64,000 nt of DNA. Origin: Salticus scenicus. Lineage: Eukaryota > Arthropoda > Arachnida > Araneae > Salticidae. The translations under genes were made by a program, and so were the position numbers. The stretch spans positions 1 through 64,000 of the forward strand of contig CAWVNO010002560.1 of assembly GCA_963930645.1 (NCBI GenBank). The letters run 5' to 3'. Below are positions 43,940 through 55,652 of the stretch, one piece after another. Position 1 is the stretch's first letter. Each line of letters starts with the position of its first letter. The notes under the pieces were generated by a model. The model was not told where the DNA came from. It was given only the letters and a program-made list of their open reading frames with translations, and ran no database searches.

Positions 43940-44210
43940 AAATTAGAGTCATCGAGTCAGATAAACAGATTTTACCCGAACCCGACCTGTGATCGGATAT
44001 CCTTCAGGTTGACTAAATTTTTTCCCTTGCGTATGAGGTTCGATTCAGATTTATTTATTTATTTTTCTTATTTCTCGGTTAACTGAATTCTTTTCCTTTG
44101 GGTTGGCTGATTTATTTGTCTTGCGTATTGGGTTCAGATTAGATTGAATTATTTTTTTTTTCCTGCGAATGGGGTTCAGGTTCAGGTGGTCGTGTTCAGT
44201 TTTCAATGAG
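43940..44210. repeat. degenerate tandem repeat, about 65-bp unit
   Basis: Four rough units share GGTT(C/G)A-(C/T)T-ATTT and CTTGCGTATGGGGTTC-like words. Confidence 0.45.
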
Positions 44211-45541
44211 TCCGGTCGACTTAAGAACATCTTTCATATAATTTTATCATAATAAGTAGAAATTTGTTTCATATAATTATAAACGTAGTATATATTCCCT
44301 TGATTAAATATACGTGTACACAAGTTATTACATACATATCGGAGAAAGGCAATAAACAAAGAAAATCATATATATATATATATATATATTAAACTTAAAG
44401 CATATTTTTGTACTCTTGAAGTACAAAACACACAAACATGGTTAAAAATCAATCCATTTTTCAGATTTTTAATTTTTTAGCTTAGTGTATCAGTAACTGT
44501 ATTTTTAATTTTTTCTTTTTTTTTTATGATTTATTGACTCTATGACAATGAAAATTTATTTTTATTTTATAACTTAAAAAAGTTTTGCATAATTTTCAGA
44601 TGAATAATTAAATTTGAATTTTTATAGTTTTCGGGTATAAAGAAATTGGGTTCGTGTCGATAAGTTTTTTTTTTTATTTTTTGATTGATTCTCACCTAAA
44701 TTTATTGAATCAATGCTACTGGGAGATGAACATTCCATAGGAATGCACTCCCTATGCAGAATTAATGGTTGCATGATGATTTGACTAGTTTTTGGTGTTT
44801 TGTACAGGGAAAGGTATTGGCAGTTATGAAACAAAAAGGCTCATTTTTTAATAATAAAAGGTTTTGTATATTTCAGTTAAGAAAAAATAATATGGATTGC
44901 AAGTATTTTTAAATGTTTAACACTTTATATTTTCTAAGATATTATAACTATAAAGAAACCCTATTGCTTTCTCTTACCCATAAGGTAGAGAAAGTATTGT
45001 TTTATGGTCAAATTTTCGAAGGCGAGTACAGTCAATTTGATAAAATTTATCAATGTATTAGGCTAAAATTTACAATGTAAATAGGATTTTTTAGTTAACT
45101 GTTAAACTATATAAAAATAATATAATTTTCTCAACTGACAACTTTTAAAAATGTTATATTATTTACAAGATGTTTGACGTATTTTTACCTTTCCAACACT
45201 TATTACAATTACTCAGCGGGGGGGGGGGGGGGGGAAATGAAAGATAAACAAGTATGTCAAACAGATATATGTGTAAATACAGTTTATAACTTATTAATAA
45301 AGGAAAAACAAAACATAATAACTTAATAACGATCAAATCAGAAGTAAATATGTTTTTATTAGTATTTAATACATTTGAAAATAATCTACTTTTTTATTTT
45401 AATCTAAGAATAAAGGCTTAATATTATAGCGTTTATTTAAAATTTTGTACTTATTATTTCACAGTCTAACATTTTCACAAATATAGAAAAAAAAAATTAA
45501 TACAGCAAAAGTAAGTTGCTATTTTGTCACGAAGTATATAT
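44211..45541. other. AT-rich spacer
   Basis: It holds a (TA)n run near 44370-44390 and a poly(G) run of about 17 at 45219-45234. No gene or TIR pair was recognised. Confidence 0.5.
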
Positions 45542-46687
45542 ATATCAGTACAAAAAACCCTTAACGGCTTAAAAGTTTGTGACGCCGCTACTTTGTGGCT
45601 ATAAGAATTTGAAATATGAGTCTTAAAAATAATGATATTAAATTTTAAGTGACGCTTTGCAATTAGTTAAAATATACATAGATATAAAATATACATAGAA
45701 AATATACATTCACTTTTATCTTTTATTTATATTTATAATGCAAACGTAATATTTTTAACATCAAGATCAGACAGATATTTAAAATACACTCACTGATGCT
45801 TTTTCATTCGCATTTCAAATTCAAAATAACAGTTTTAAAAGGAATGATATAAAAATTCCAGTGGCACCTCGGTGTTATTTTAAAAGATTTGTTTTTAGAT
45901 TCCATTAAAATTACTTTTGGTTTGCTAATAAAATATATTTACACATTTAAACAGTACTTTTAATTTTCAAATATACTGTCAAATAATTATACTTTCACTG
46001 AGTTAGCATTATAAAGTAAAATTATTTATTTCAATAAATTGATTTATCTTTTGCATCACGCTATCCAAAACATAGTATCATAGTGTCCAACTAAGTGAAA
46101 ATTTGCTCAAAGAGGTAGTGTGACGTAAAGAAAACATTTACACAAATTTTACTTGCAGTTTTGGATAGCGTGACGCAAAGGATAAATCAATTTATTGAAA
46201 TAAATAATTTTACTTTATAATGCTAACTCAGTGAAAGTATAATTATTTGACAGTATATTTGAAAATTAAAAGTACTGTTTAAATGTGTAAATATATTTTA
46301 TTAGCAAACCAAAAGTAATTTTAATGGAATCTAAAAACAAATCTTTTAAAATAACACCGAGGTGCCACTGGAATTTTTATATCATTCCTTTTAAAACTGT
46401 TATTTTGAATTTGAAATGCGAATGAAAAAGCATCAGTGAGTGTATTTTAAATATCTGTCTGATCTTGATGTTAAAAATATTACGTTTGCATTATAAATAT
46501 AAATAAAAGATAAAAGTGAATGTATATTTTCTATGTATATTTTATATCTATGTATATTTTAACTAATTGCAAAGCGTCACTTAAAATTTAATATCATTAT
46601 TTTTAAGACTCATATTTCAAATTCTTATAGCCACAAAGTAGCGGCGTCACAAACTTTTAAGCCGTTAAGGGTTTTTTGTACTGATAT
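45542..46687. repeat. near-perfect palindrome: two 530-bp arms, 86-bp loop
   Basis: Left arm 45542-46071 and right arm 46158-46687 are reverse complements. The coordinate sum is 92229 at the outer edge, at an internal check (45581 with 46648) and at the inner edge, so there is no net indel. I see only two mismatches, both near the loop (TCTTTTGCATCACG against TCCTTTGCGTCACG). The loop (46072-46157) is unique sequence. There is no coding frame and no target duplication. Confidence 0.97.
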
Positions 46688-47727
46688 CATTACTTTTTAG
46701 TGGTTATTGATCAAAAAATTAAAACAAGCTCCTAGGAAGGGTAAACTAATTTATCTTTTCGTATGAAGTTGTCACCATTTTTTTTTCAAAATGGCAGCTA
46801 CAATTTATTAATGGACTTAGTGGATTTATAAATGAAGGCTATATATATATGGAGTTTTAAGCATAAAACCTTCCTAATGTAAATTTGAAATTTTCAGTGT
46901 GTTGGCACAGGGAAACAAGAGGGTGGATTAAGTTGGCAAATGAACATATCAAATACATTTCTGAGATAAATCCACACTACAAATTTAGTGTGAATTAATT
47001 CAGTATTTCAAACGTTATCATACTCACAAATTTTCAAGTAGCCTGCCACTTGGAAACAAAATGGAGAAGCTTCGCACTAGAAAAATTTATTGACTGGGAT
47101 TCTCAAACTCTAAAAAAAAAAAAAAAAAAGTAAGTGAAAATTTTTAAATTTAAGTTAGAATTACGTAATTTACATTTTGCAAGTTTCTTTTTAGAGAATT
47201 ACAAATTAAACAATTAAAAAAATATATCAAGTAAATAGTAAAAATGGAATTTTATATATTTTCTTTCCCCTTTTGAGGCTAAGTATACTGCTCCAATATT
47301 CACAATTTAAATTTGCATCAAAAGTGCAGGTAAAAATTACTTCCTATATATTTTCATATAAAACGTTTGGGGGGAAAAATAGACAAAATATAAATTAAGC
47401 TTTACATTTCTATAATTTTAAAAATAAGATAAAATCACCTGGAGAAAAATTTTATGGAAAATATAAGTTAAGTTTAAAAAAAAATGAAATTTCTGCGTAA
47501 AAGTACTATTTCATAAATATATTTACAACTACAATAAACAAAAAACGCTCCTTTAATTTTAAATAATTATTTCTACATGTTTCGAAGCTATTAAAAGTTT
47601 CTTTCTTTCTTTCTTTTTCTTTTTTTTTTTTTTTTTTTTTAAGAAAAAAAATTAAATGTAGTGGCGCCATCTAGTAGTTTTTTTTTAAATCATATACATA
47701 CAGATTTAACTTTTTTTTTTTTTTTTC

Positions 47728-47761
<34 letters not shown>

Positions 47762-48755
47762 TGTTTAGAAACAGGTAGAAATAGTTATTTAAAATTAAAG
47801 GAGGATTTTTTGTTTACTGTAATTGTAAATTATGAAATAGAATTTTTCATGCACAAGTTAATTAATTAAAAAAAGAAAAGAAAGAATAATTTTTTTTAAA
47901 TAAATTATTATGGGTTTCAAAGTAAAGATGTTATTTATTTATTTTGACATGTTTTTTAATAATTGCTATTTGACACATTTTTCATGAATTTTACCGAAAT
48001 TCATGAAAAATGAATTTTATTAAAACACTGTTTATTAAAACACTGTTTATTAAAACACTGTTTTTTCTAATAAACAGTGCAAACATTGTTTCATCCTCTA
48101 GTCATTGCTTTGAATAATAATTAAAAAAAAATTGATTATGTTAATATTTAAAATATGTATCATTTTAAAGTCTGAAAAATAAATAAATGAATAAACACTA
48201 ACTGTATTTTCAAAAGAGATTTTTAATTTTTAAAAAGAAATATATATATATATGTATTTACGAAAGAGTATGTTTTAAATAAAAACGATAGATGGCGCCA
48301 AAACTGTATTTACTGTTTTTTTCCATTCCCGTAGCGTAAGGATACTTGAATAGGAATCGCAAATAATTGAGTTATTATAAAATCGATTTTCATGAATGAT
48401 TAAAAAACTTTTCGCTTTAAAAAATTGTAAATTCATCATTATTATGATAAAATGGAATATCTAAAATTATAAAATACTTCCTTATTTAAAATATTATCTA
48501 AATATTTCTTTGACTAAATATGAAATTTTGAAATCAAAACTATTTTTTTCATAACAGAAGAGAAAATATATTTAAGTGAATTTGACTTAGTATATATACA
48601 ATAAATATTTTAAACATGTAATAAAGTACTTTTGCGTTAAAAAAAAATTCTAAATAATTCATTGGCTGCATTCAAGTCGGTCAACAAACCAACCCACATA
48701 CCTTACAAGTAAGAACCGAATAACAGCGTTTTCACCCGAAGAAACATATGTAATT
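46688..48755. other. AT-rich region with homopolymers and a 15-bp tandem repeat
   Basis: It contains poly(A)/(T) tracts near 47115, 47620 and 47731-47759. Three perfect TTTATTAAAACACTG units lie at 48016-48060, followed by their inverted form. GGCGCCATCT motifs at 47663 and, inverted, at 48291 face each other. No gene. Confidence 0.5.
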
Positions 48756-48759
48756 GGCG

Positions 48760-49170
48760 GAGTAATATAGTTCCATATTTAAAGCGATTTATATAAAAAA
48801 CAAGAGTTTTCCTGGAAAAAACGAAAACGTTACTAGATTCAGAAAGGTCCTATTAACAACATATATTAATTATATGAAAATCCTTCGAGCCGTTTTAGAG
48901 ATATTTTTCAGAATTTCAGTCCATTACTCCAATCGTTTTCCCATTTTGGCTTTAAATTGAGATTCAGTTCTCAAAGCATATTGCATGTAGAAATGTAAAA
49001 TTTTCAGGATAGATTAAGACCGAAGATAAAAGATTATTTTAAAAATATCAGAACAAAATATGGTATATTTGCTGAGATATTAAGTGTCGGCTTTTACAAA
49101 TCTCTTTGATGTCGAACTAGGCGTATATATGAGTTCGCAGCTTTCCGTCCGTTTGTCCTTCCGCTTGCGT
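48760..49170. repeat. dispersed repeat, copy A
   Basis: It shares CAAGAGTTTTCCTGGAAAA and GCTGAGATATTAAGTGTCGG with the inverted copy at 63055-63490. It includes TTTTAGAGATATTTTTCAG and TTCCGCTTGCGTCACT. The family is unknown. Confidence 0.55.
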
Positions 49171-49298
49171 CACTCGAAAAACTGCCGTTTTTCATGATAT
49201 TCAATTATTTTTCCATAGATCGACGTCAATGAAATTAAAAAATTTTCAGATTATTAGAAAGAATTACAGAAACAACAACGCAACACAAATACAGACGA

Positions 49299-49529
49299 TT
49301 TGGTTTGGTTGGTTTGATGGGTACTGAGATTTATTGCTTGTCTCTAGGGCCGCTTATATCTCGAAAATCCACAACACAAGGGTTTACAAGTTTTTATTAT
49401 AACAAGAACAGATACATGAAACACATAAACAAGGACAATGCATCCATGCCTTATCCGGGATTTGAACCCGGGCCCAACTGTATAGAAGTCAGGGACGCTA
49501 ACCACTATACCACCTGGGCGGCAATATAT
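49299..49529 (-). mobile_element. tRNA-derived SINE, second family (Asp/Glu-like head)
   Basis: On the minus strand it begins with a tRNA-like head: A box TGGTATAGTGGTTAGC and B box GGGTTCAAATCCC. A unique body follows, then a CCAA-type tail (CAAACCAACCAAACC). Candidate target duplication AGACGA is at 49293-49298 and 49530-49535. The total length of 231 bp equals that of the SINE at 32375. The acceptor ends do not pair, so it is not an intact tRNA gene. Confidence 0.8.
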
Positions 49530-50159
49530 AGACGAAAAAGCGATACAAACCAACGAGATATATAAAGCACGGATTAATAGAGTAGGATAGGATAGTCCAA
49601 TGGTACGCAGTCTCGGAAACTGGAAGACAATTTCTTAGTAAATATTGAGGGCGCTGTAATCGACTTTCTCCCGGTTCCCGCGTTTTGACAGGTGATTTTG
49701 GTTTTTGAATGAGATCAGCTGCTTTTATTTAAAATTAATTTGCTCACTTAGACAATTACATGCAAATGCAGATTCGTTAAAGATTGACGTGATTTTAAAT
49801 AAAAATAATCTGGTGTGTCACTCACACGACTTTCTCTTACCCTGAAATTTAATACTATAAATGTAGGTTGGAGATTAAGAGGTAAGATAACGATGTTATG
49901 TAAACCTATGTTAAACAATTCAAATTAGGCTTCATAAGAGTTTTATATAAAAATTAGTTCTGTGTGTGGAGGGCTGCTGCCCCCCTGAACTCCCCGTTTC
50001 ATTAATTTATATAGAATTTAATTCGGTTATTAAAAAATAATTCTGTTTTTAAAAAATAATTTATTAAAATTATTATAAAAAAAAATTATCTTTTATGATA
50101 ATGCAGACGATTTCCATATTAGAGAAGTAGTATAACACTAAATAAACAAAAAGGGTCAA

Positions 50160-50410
50160 TTTTATTCTCAGTATTAAAGTTTTTTTTTTTCGTTAAAAGT
50201 AAAAAAAAAAAAAAAATCGATAACTTCGTTTTAAATTATCGCAGATCGATGGTTCAACCATTCGTTTCAAAGATATTGTCAAGCTCTTTTAAAAAATACC
50301 CATCATGAAAATTTACTCCCCTCGAGGGCGGACTTCCCCCCCAGGGGGGGGGGGAGGTGAGGCTCCTACATACACAAAAAAAATTTTCCCAGTTGACTAT
50401 CTCTATTAAA
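50160..50410. repeat. third copy of the unit duplicated at 60.1-61.0 kb
   Basis: It shares ATCGATAACT-CGTTTTAAATTA, GGTTCAACCATTCGTTT and the C/G block (ACTTCCCCCCCAGGGGGG) with 60170-60360 and 60640-60840. Confidence 0.7.
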
Positions 50411-50489
50411 AAATATATATGTTCGTTTCATTTGGTTTAGTGCAGTCTATAAATGTTAAACTCTACTTACCTGCAATTTCCCCCATAGA

Positions 50490-50725
50490 CGTAATGTATT
50501 TGAATATTTTTGAGTGTCCCTGTACACGAACCATTTGCTTCATCTCAACGAAAAGCTTAGTGTAGCATCCCTATATGATACACATTTAGAATACCAAGTT
50601 TGAACTTTCTGCCATAATTTGTTTTTCAGATATGCTGATAACAGACAGACACACACACACACAGACCATTTGCTAAAAACATGATTTTCGTATTCAGGGG
50701 ACCTCAGAACATGTAAATGGGTCAT
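50490..50725. repeat. dispersed repeat tail with GACAGACACAC tract
   Basis: GAGTGTCCCTGTACACGAACC, then ATACCAAGTTTGAACTTTCT, a short CA run, and CAGGGGACCTCAGAACATG. It is the same order of blocks as at 9525-9970 and 61380-61500. Confidence 0.55.
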
Positions 50726-50728
50726 TCT

Positions 50729-51668
50729 CTGAAAAGTGGGCTTTTTAGAAAAAAAAGTTAGCTGAAATAAAGTTGTTCCAAAACTTTTTTTAATTTTTGT
50801 GCATTTACACATATGTTACAGTTAATAAATATAATATAAACCAAACTGTATCTTTAACTTACACAAACTGAATCTGATAATTTTTGAAATAGTAATTATT
50901 TTTATTAATTAGAAAAATGAGGGAATGATTGTGAGGGAATGACAAATTTCTTCTAGAAACTACTTTATAAAAATATGATTAGGTTTAGTTATATTTTTAA
51001 ACACGAAATATTTATTAAAACATATTTTTATTAATATAATAACATAAAAAAGCAAATTTGACTTCATTTAGTTAATTTTATAATGAATGAGGGAATGACG
51101 TATAATAAAAATACTGTATTTAAACTGACGTTTGAGAGCCATATACTATCCATTGTAAAATGTTTCCAACAAAACACAGAATGGCTTCTTTACTTTGCTG
51201 CTATACAAATTAAGTTTGACTTATATAAAGTATGTGCTGCCATTAATGCAGTAAGTAGGGGTGTAATTATAGTTTGATGAGGAAATGACATATATTACCA
51301 GGGACAACAATAAAAAGTGCTCTAATTTCTTTCATTGCATAATATATAAATATAATATAATGGATACATATTTATTAAAGTATGTTTAATAAATTTTCAA
51401 TTCAAATAATCTAAATATACATGCTTTAATACCATAGAAACCATTTTATTTACTTACATGTGGGAATGAGGACACAGTGAGGGAATGATATTTTGCATTT
51501 TAAAAAATATTTTAAAATTATATTTGAATTCCAATAACCAAATAATAACAGTTTATATACAAAACCAATTAATATTGATAGTTTGGACCGCTTTTTGATT
51601 TTGTGCTTTTAAAAATATGCCCTCAAGACTACTGGGACATGAAATGACCACTTTTTAGAGAATTACTC
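50729..51668. mobile_element. TIR element with internal TGAGGGAATGA repeats, 940 bp
   Basis: Terminal pair: GGGTCATTCTCTGAAAAGTG at the left and, inverted, GAGTAATTCTCTAAAAAGTG at the right. TGAGGGAATGA(C/T) words occur at about 50918, 50932, 51088, 51278 (one change) and 51478, plus a related GTGGGAATGAGG at 51460. All are in one orientation. There is no convincing coding frame. Confidence 0.5.
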
Positions 51669-52525
51669 AAATATAACAAAATCTCACAACAACAGCAATC
51701 CATATACTTACTTGTTTGCAATGTATACCATGTCACGATTAACAAAAAATAATAGAAGAAGCTACTGTACGACCGAGATAAGAACGACCCTGGAACTGGT
51801 TTAGTCACTGTCCAGTTGCCAGGGTAACCGATCAGCCGACTTAATTTTAGGGATGTCCGGTATTTTCTTTTTGCGCCTACACTGGAATTCCTCGCCACAT
51901 TCCTCTCGTTCAGTCGTTCCGTTCAGCGATTGCGATTGACTTGCCGCATTTCTTATTGTCAAATCGTTATGGAATATTATTCTGAGAACCATACAGATTT
52001 ACAGGACTTGTATTCCCCCCCCCCCCTTAAATCACTATATAGTATAAAATTTTTATAAATTGTGGTCGATTGGCTCACACTTTTTAAAGTTCTTTTTAGT
52101 ACTGTTAAATTATTTAAAACATAAGAGAAAACAAATAAATATTTGATATGTGAACATATTATTACAGTTACTTCTCTTAAAGCTACCCACAAAAGAATTT
52201 AAACCTTCTTATACGATTCAGTTTTGTTAATGTTTGTTTGTTAAGGACACTTTTTATTATATTCTGTATAAGCTCTTTTTTTTTTTTTTTTTTGTTATTA
52301 TACAATATGGTTTACTTTTTTAATGGAATTGTATTGAAGTCAGTATTATTCTTGTTTTCATATCTATATTAAGGGGATTTTGCGCCTTTGAAAGCACCAC
52401 TAAAATATGTTTCATTATTATGTTTCCATTTAATATTTATAAATTGAACTATATTAGGTGTGTTCTGTAAAATATATATTCATTCATAATTTCTTATGGT
52501 TTTCCATATGTCTTTTTAGACATTT
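51669..52525. other. spacer with a G+C-richer, promoter-like block
   Basis: The segment 51760-51975 is richer in C+G than its surroundings (CCAGTTGCCAGGGTAACCGA, TCGTTCAGTCGTTCCGTTCA). It is followed by an ATG at 51969 with a short frame (MEYYSENHTDLQDLYS, then a poly-C run). It could be a 5' end of a host gene or of a retroelement. I cannot support either, and no later exon is visible. Confidence 0.3.
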
Positions 52526-52924
52526 AAAATCTTTAAATTTCGTTTTCTCAATTTGCATTTTTTCATGAATTCATGCTCTTCAAAATGATTACATTTCTGC
52601 AGCTATTTAAGAAAAAAGTTATAAATTATTATTATTATTTGGGGGGGGGGGGGTATTTAATAGAATCTAGGTACCTGAAAAAATAAGGGTTTTCCAGTTT
52701 TGCACTTTTTTTTTTTTTTTTCTCAAAAACTTATCAATAAATTTCAAAACCCATCTCTATTTATTTAAGTAAGTTCTTTTAAACATACAATAAATATCTT
52801 AAATATATAAATAAACAAAATATACTTCATTATTAATTATTTGTAGAAGTTTAATCATTTTGAAGTTCATGAATTCATAAATAAAAATGCAAATTGAGAA
52901 AACACAATTTAAAGATTTTAGTTT
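52526..52924. repeat. inverted repeat, arms about 82 bp
   Basis: Left arm 52526-52606 and right arm 52843-52924 pair through AAAATCTTTAAATT, GTTTTCTCAATTTGCATTTT, TGAATTCATG and TTCAAAATGATTA blocks. The loop includes a poly(G) (52640) and a poly(T) run. Confidence 0.7.
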
Positions 52925-53290
52925 CAAGAGAATGCTAACTGAATAAAAATTTCTATTTCTATTTTTTTTTTTTTTTTTTTTTTAATAACTAATCTTTTTG
53001 AGTGGAAATGCTTTTATTAGTGTATCTTGTATAAAACTGCTAAAATGCTTCCTGGATTCATATACAAGGAAAAGGGGGAAAAGGGAGAAAAGAACTTTAA
53101 TAACTACGCCAAATATGACAACCTTTCTCCCACACATAAAACTTATTCTCCCTCTGATAAGTTGCCTCTTCCTTTCTTACAACCATACCCAGAGCTGTTC
53201 TTATGAGAGCCAGACAGTACATTTATCTAAATGTTATCCCACAATTAAAATTCCTCTTATAAATATTGCATACATTTCTTAGAAGGATTT

Positions 53291-53514
53291 TCGGGAATAA
53301 GGCCGATTGACTGCTGTAGGTCCTAGGCCTGAGGAGGAGTGCACCTCCGTGGTCTTTTTCAGGGATCCTAGCTTGTATACGCGCAAGTTTCGAAGAAAAC
53401 CACGAAAAACTCCGAACGGCTTGGCCGACGAGCGCGACTGGGATCGAACTCGGCACCTCACGTCTACCAGCTTTGAGCGCAGAACCACTCGGCCGCTGAT
53501 GGGCCCATTTATTT
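53291..53514 (-). mobile_element. tRNA-derived SINE (Leu/Ser-like), TSD GAAGGATTT
   Basis: It is an inverted copy of the SINE at 32375: head with GCGGCCGAGTGGTTCTGCGC on the minus strand, B box GAGTTCGATCCC, and body with CCGTTCGGAGTTTTTCGTGG. GAAGGATTT flanks both sides (53282-53290 and 53515-53523). Confidence 0.88.
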
Positions 53515-53689
53515 GAAGGATTTCTGCTTATGGTACTTTTCAAATCTCTATAGTTTTAGAAGTCGAATATGGAATTAAAAATTTTACTCATCACTTAGAC
53601 ATGCAAATGGAAATTCGTTAAGGATTGATATGGTTTTAAATAATAATAATAAATAATAATAATGTATGGTTTAATGTTACAAATCTCTA

Positions 53690-53892
53690 AAACGAAAAAA
53701 AAAAAAAAAAAAAAGAGTGGGGGGGGGGGATTCTTAAAAAAATAATAATAATAAATATAAATTTATCTGCTTAATTTTTTTTTTTTTTTTTTTTTAATTT
53801 ACGTCAATCATGCACATTATCATTTTTTTCTCTGACATATTTTCAATTATATATATGTAAATATACATATATATTATTCTACATGTTTTAGG
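53690..53892. repeat. homopolymer and AAT-rich block
   Basis: Poly(A), poly(G), AAT repeats and poly(T) follow one another with an ATATATGTAAATATACATAT palindrome near 53850. Confidence 0.6.
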
Positions 53893-54044
53893 ATAGGCTT
53901 GAGGTGCCAAATTAGAATCCAGGACATCCTCGTCGGCTTAGCCGTTCGGAATTTATCGCTTGAATACCAGGACATTTTAGAACGACCTCCCCAGATTTAT
54001 CGTGTAGACAGTCGGCCTTAATTCCTACATCACACATAAATTTT
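53893..54044 (+). mobile_element. SINE fragment, decayed
   Basis: GAGGTGCC, then CTCGTCGGCTTAGCCGTTCG, GACCTCCCCAG and GTCGGCCTTAATTCCTAC follow the order of the 32375 SINE, with many changes and no head. Confidence 0.6.
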
Positions 54045-54285
54045 TAATGAAGTGTTGGTGTTTGAATTAAAGCCAAATAGCTACACTTGGGACTTGCTCC
54101 TAACAGGAGATGCTCATCGTGGGGATTTTTCGAAGAGTTTCCTAGCCCATATTCATGTAATTTTCGGAGTAAAAAACACAAAAAAATACGAATGGCTTCG
54201 ACAAGCGTAACCTGCATTCAAACCTCGCACTTCCCATCTATCAGATTTGAGTGCAGAACCGCTCGGCCACAGTTAATAAAGTGGT
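54045..54285 (-). mobile_element. SINE copy, unit 1 of a tandem series
   Basis: On the minus strand: GTGGCCGAGCGGTTCTGCAC head, body and an inverted CCAATAGC-like tail region. It is followed directly by two further units in the same orientation. Confidence 0.7.
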
Positions 54286-54517
54286 GAGGATGCTGGTGTG
54301 AAGATTTAGGCTGATTAACTATACGAGGGTCCTAGGCATGAATGGTGTGCCCGCCGCAGGGTGTTTCTGAGGGGTCCTAGCTCGTATTTACGCGAGTCGG
54401 CGAATATTATGGAAAACTCTGATCAATTAAATCGACTAGCGCGACCTGGTATCAAGCCCGGCACTTTCCGTCTACCAGTTTTGCATGCAAAACCTTTCGG
54501 CTACTGTTTAATAAGGT
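54286..54517 (-). mobile_element. SINE copy, unit 2 of a tandem series
   Basis: Shares GCTGGTGTGAAGATT at its left edge with unit 3. The head is GTAGCCGAAAGGTTTTGCAT (minus strand) and the B box is GGGCTTGATACC, both decayed. Spacing to unit 3 is about 232 bp. Confidence 0.7.
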
Positions 54518-54745
54518 GGTGGTTCTGCTGGTGTGAAGATTAAAGCCGATTGACTGCACGAGGGTCCAAGTCCTGGGTGATATGCCCTCCATGTTGATCT
54601 TGATTAGCGCCATAGCTCATATTTACGCGAGTTTTGAGAAACCCGTGGAGACCTTCTTCGAGCACCTAGGTCGACGAGCGAACCCGGCACTTTTCATCTA
54701 ATACATTTTAATCGCAGAATCACTTAACCGCTGGCGAGGTTTTTA
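54518..54745 (-). mobile_element. SINE copy, unit 3 of a tandem series
   Basis: The left edge is GCTGGTGTGAAGATTAAAGC. The minus-strand head is CAGCGGTTAAGTGATTCTGC and the body includes CTACGTGCTCG-like changes. It is the most diverged at its A box. Confidence 0.65.
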
Positions 54746-55456
54746 ATAATTAGATATATGTAAATTAAAATACTTTTTTGATTTTTTAACATTAAAAAAC
54801 TTGATAACTCAGTCCGATATTTACATACAAACACACATTCGTTAAAAATGGATGTGTTTTAAAATAGAAAATGACATATGGTTTAAAAAAAACCTAATAT
54901 TAAACATATACAGTAAAAGGAGGGGAGGAAGAGAGAAATGAATTTCCCTGTGATTTGTTAAAACGAAAATAAATTTAAATATATCTCCTTAGAATTTCTA
55001 AAATACCTCAAGTCACAGAAACTATCATAATTTTTTTTATTATTATTTATTTAAATACATATATATTATATTACCTTAAAAAAATTAATAAGTTCGTTAA
55101 CTTTCTGTATTACAAATAAATCAAAATAATTCTTATTAAATTTAAAAGTATAAATGGAAAAAGTACAACAGATTTTATTTATTTATTAATAATTTTCTTT
55201 TCTTTCTTTCTTTATTAATAATTTTCGTTTATTTATTTATTTATTCTTTCTTTCCTTAATTTCTAATATTCCTTATTAATGACATTTTTTACTTTGTATC
55301 ACAGATTATTCGTACAGTACTGAAAAATTTTAAATGTCTTTTATTCTGATTTTAATCAATACGATCTCGTATTTTGTATAACCTCTTACAAAGTAATGAA
55401 AAGTCCTACCGTTATAAAAAAAAATATATATATATATGTTATTAGGAAGACCTTAT
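54746..55456. other. AT-rich spacer
   Basis: It holds TTCT/TTTA repeats near 55195-55255 and a short (TA)n tract near 55425. Nothing coding. Confidence 0.5.
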
Positions 55457-55652
55457 ATCCGCGATTGTAATGAAATGCTCACCCTCTGGTGGGCTAAGGT
55501 GAAATTATCACACCACTGCATATCATCATATTATGCAATCGGTTTTCCATGATGTAATGGCGGAGAAAGAACAATAATGAACACGTGGCTATTATATTTA
55601 CTAACAACTGCAGTTCAGAGAGCGCCATCTATTGATCATTACAAACGCGGAT
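55457..55652 (+). mobile_element. P-like MITE, copy 3 (196 bp)
   Basis: It starts ATCCGCGATTGTAATGAAAT and ends ATTACAAACGCGGAT. It is nearly the same as copy 2 over its whole length and contains AGCGCCATCT at 55621. Confidence 0.8.

Noticed and set aside
49445..49525. Intact tRNA gene on the minus strand
   Set aside because: A and B boxes are good, but the acceptor ends do not pair and a SINE body and CCAA tail follow.
51083..51277. 64-codon plus-strand frame
   Set aside because: No motif; it overlaps the TGAGGGAATGA repeat words.
53307..53516. 69-codon plus-strand frame
   Set aside because: It lies entirely within a SINE.
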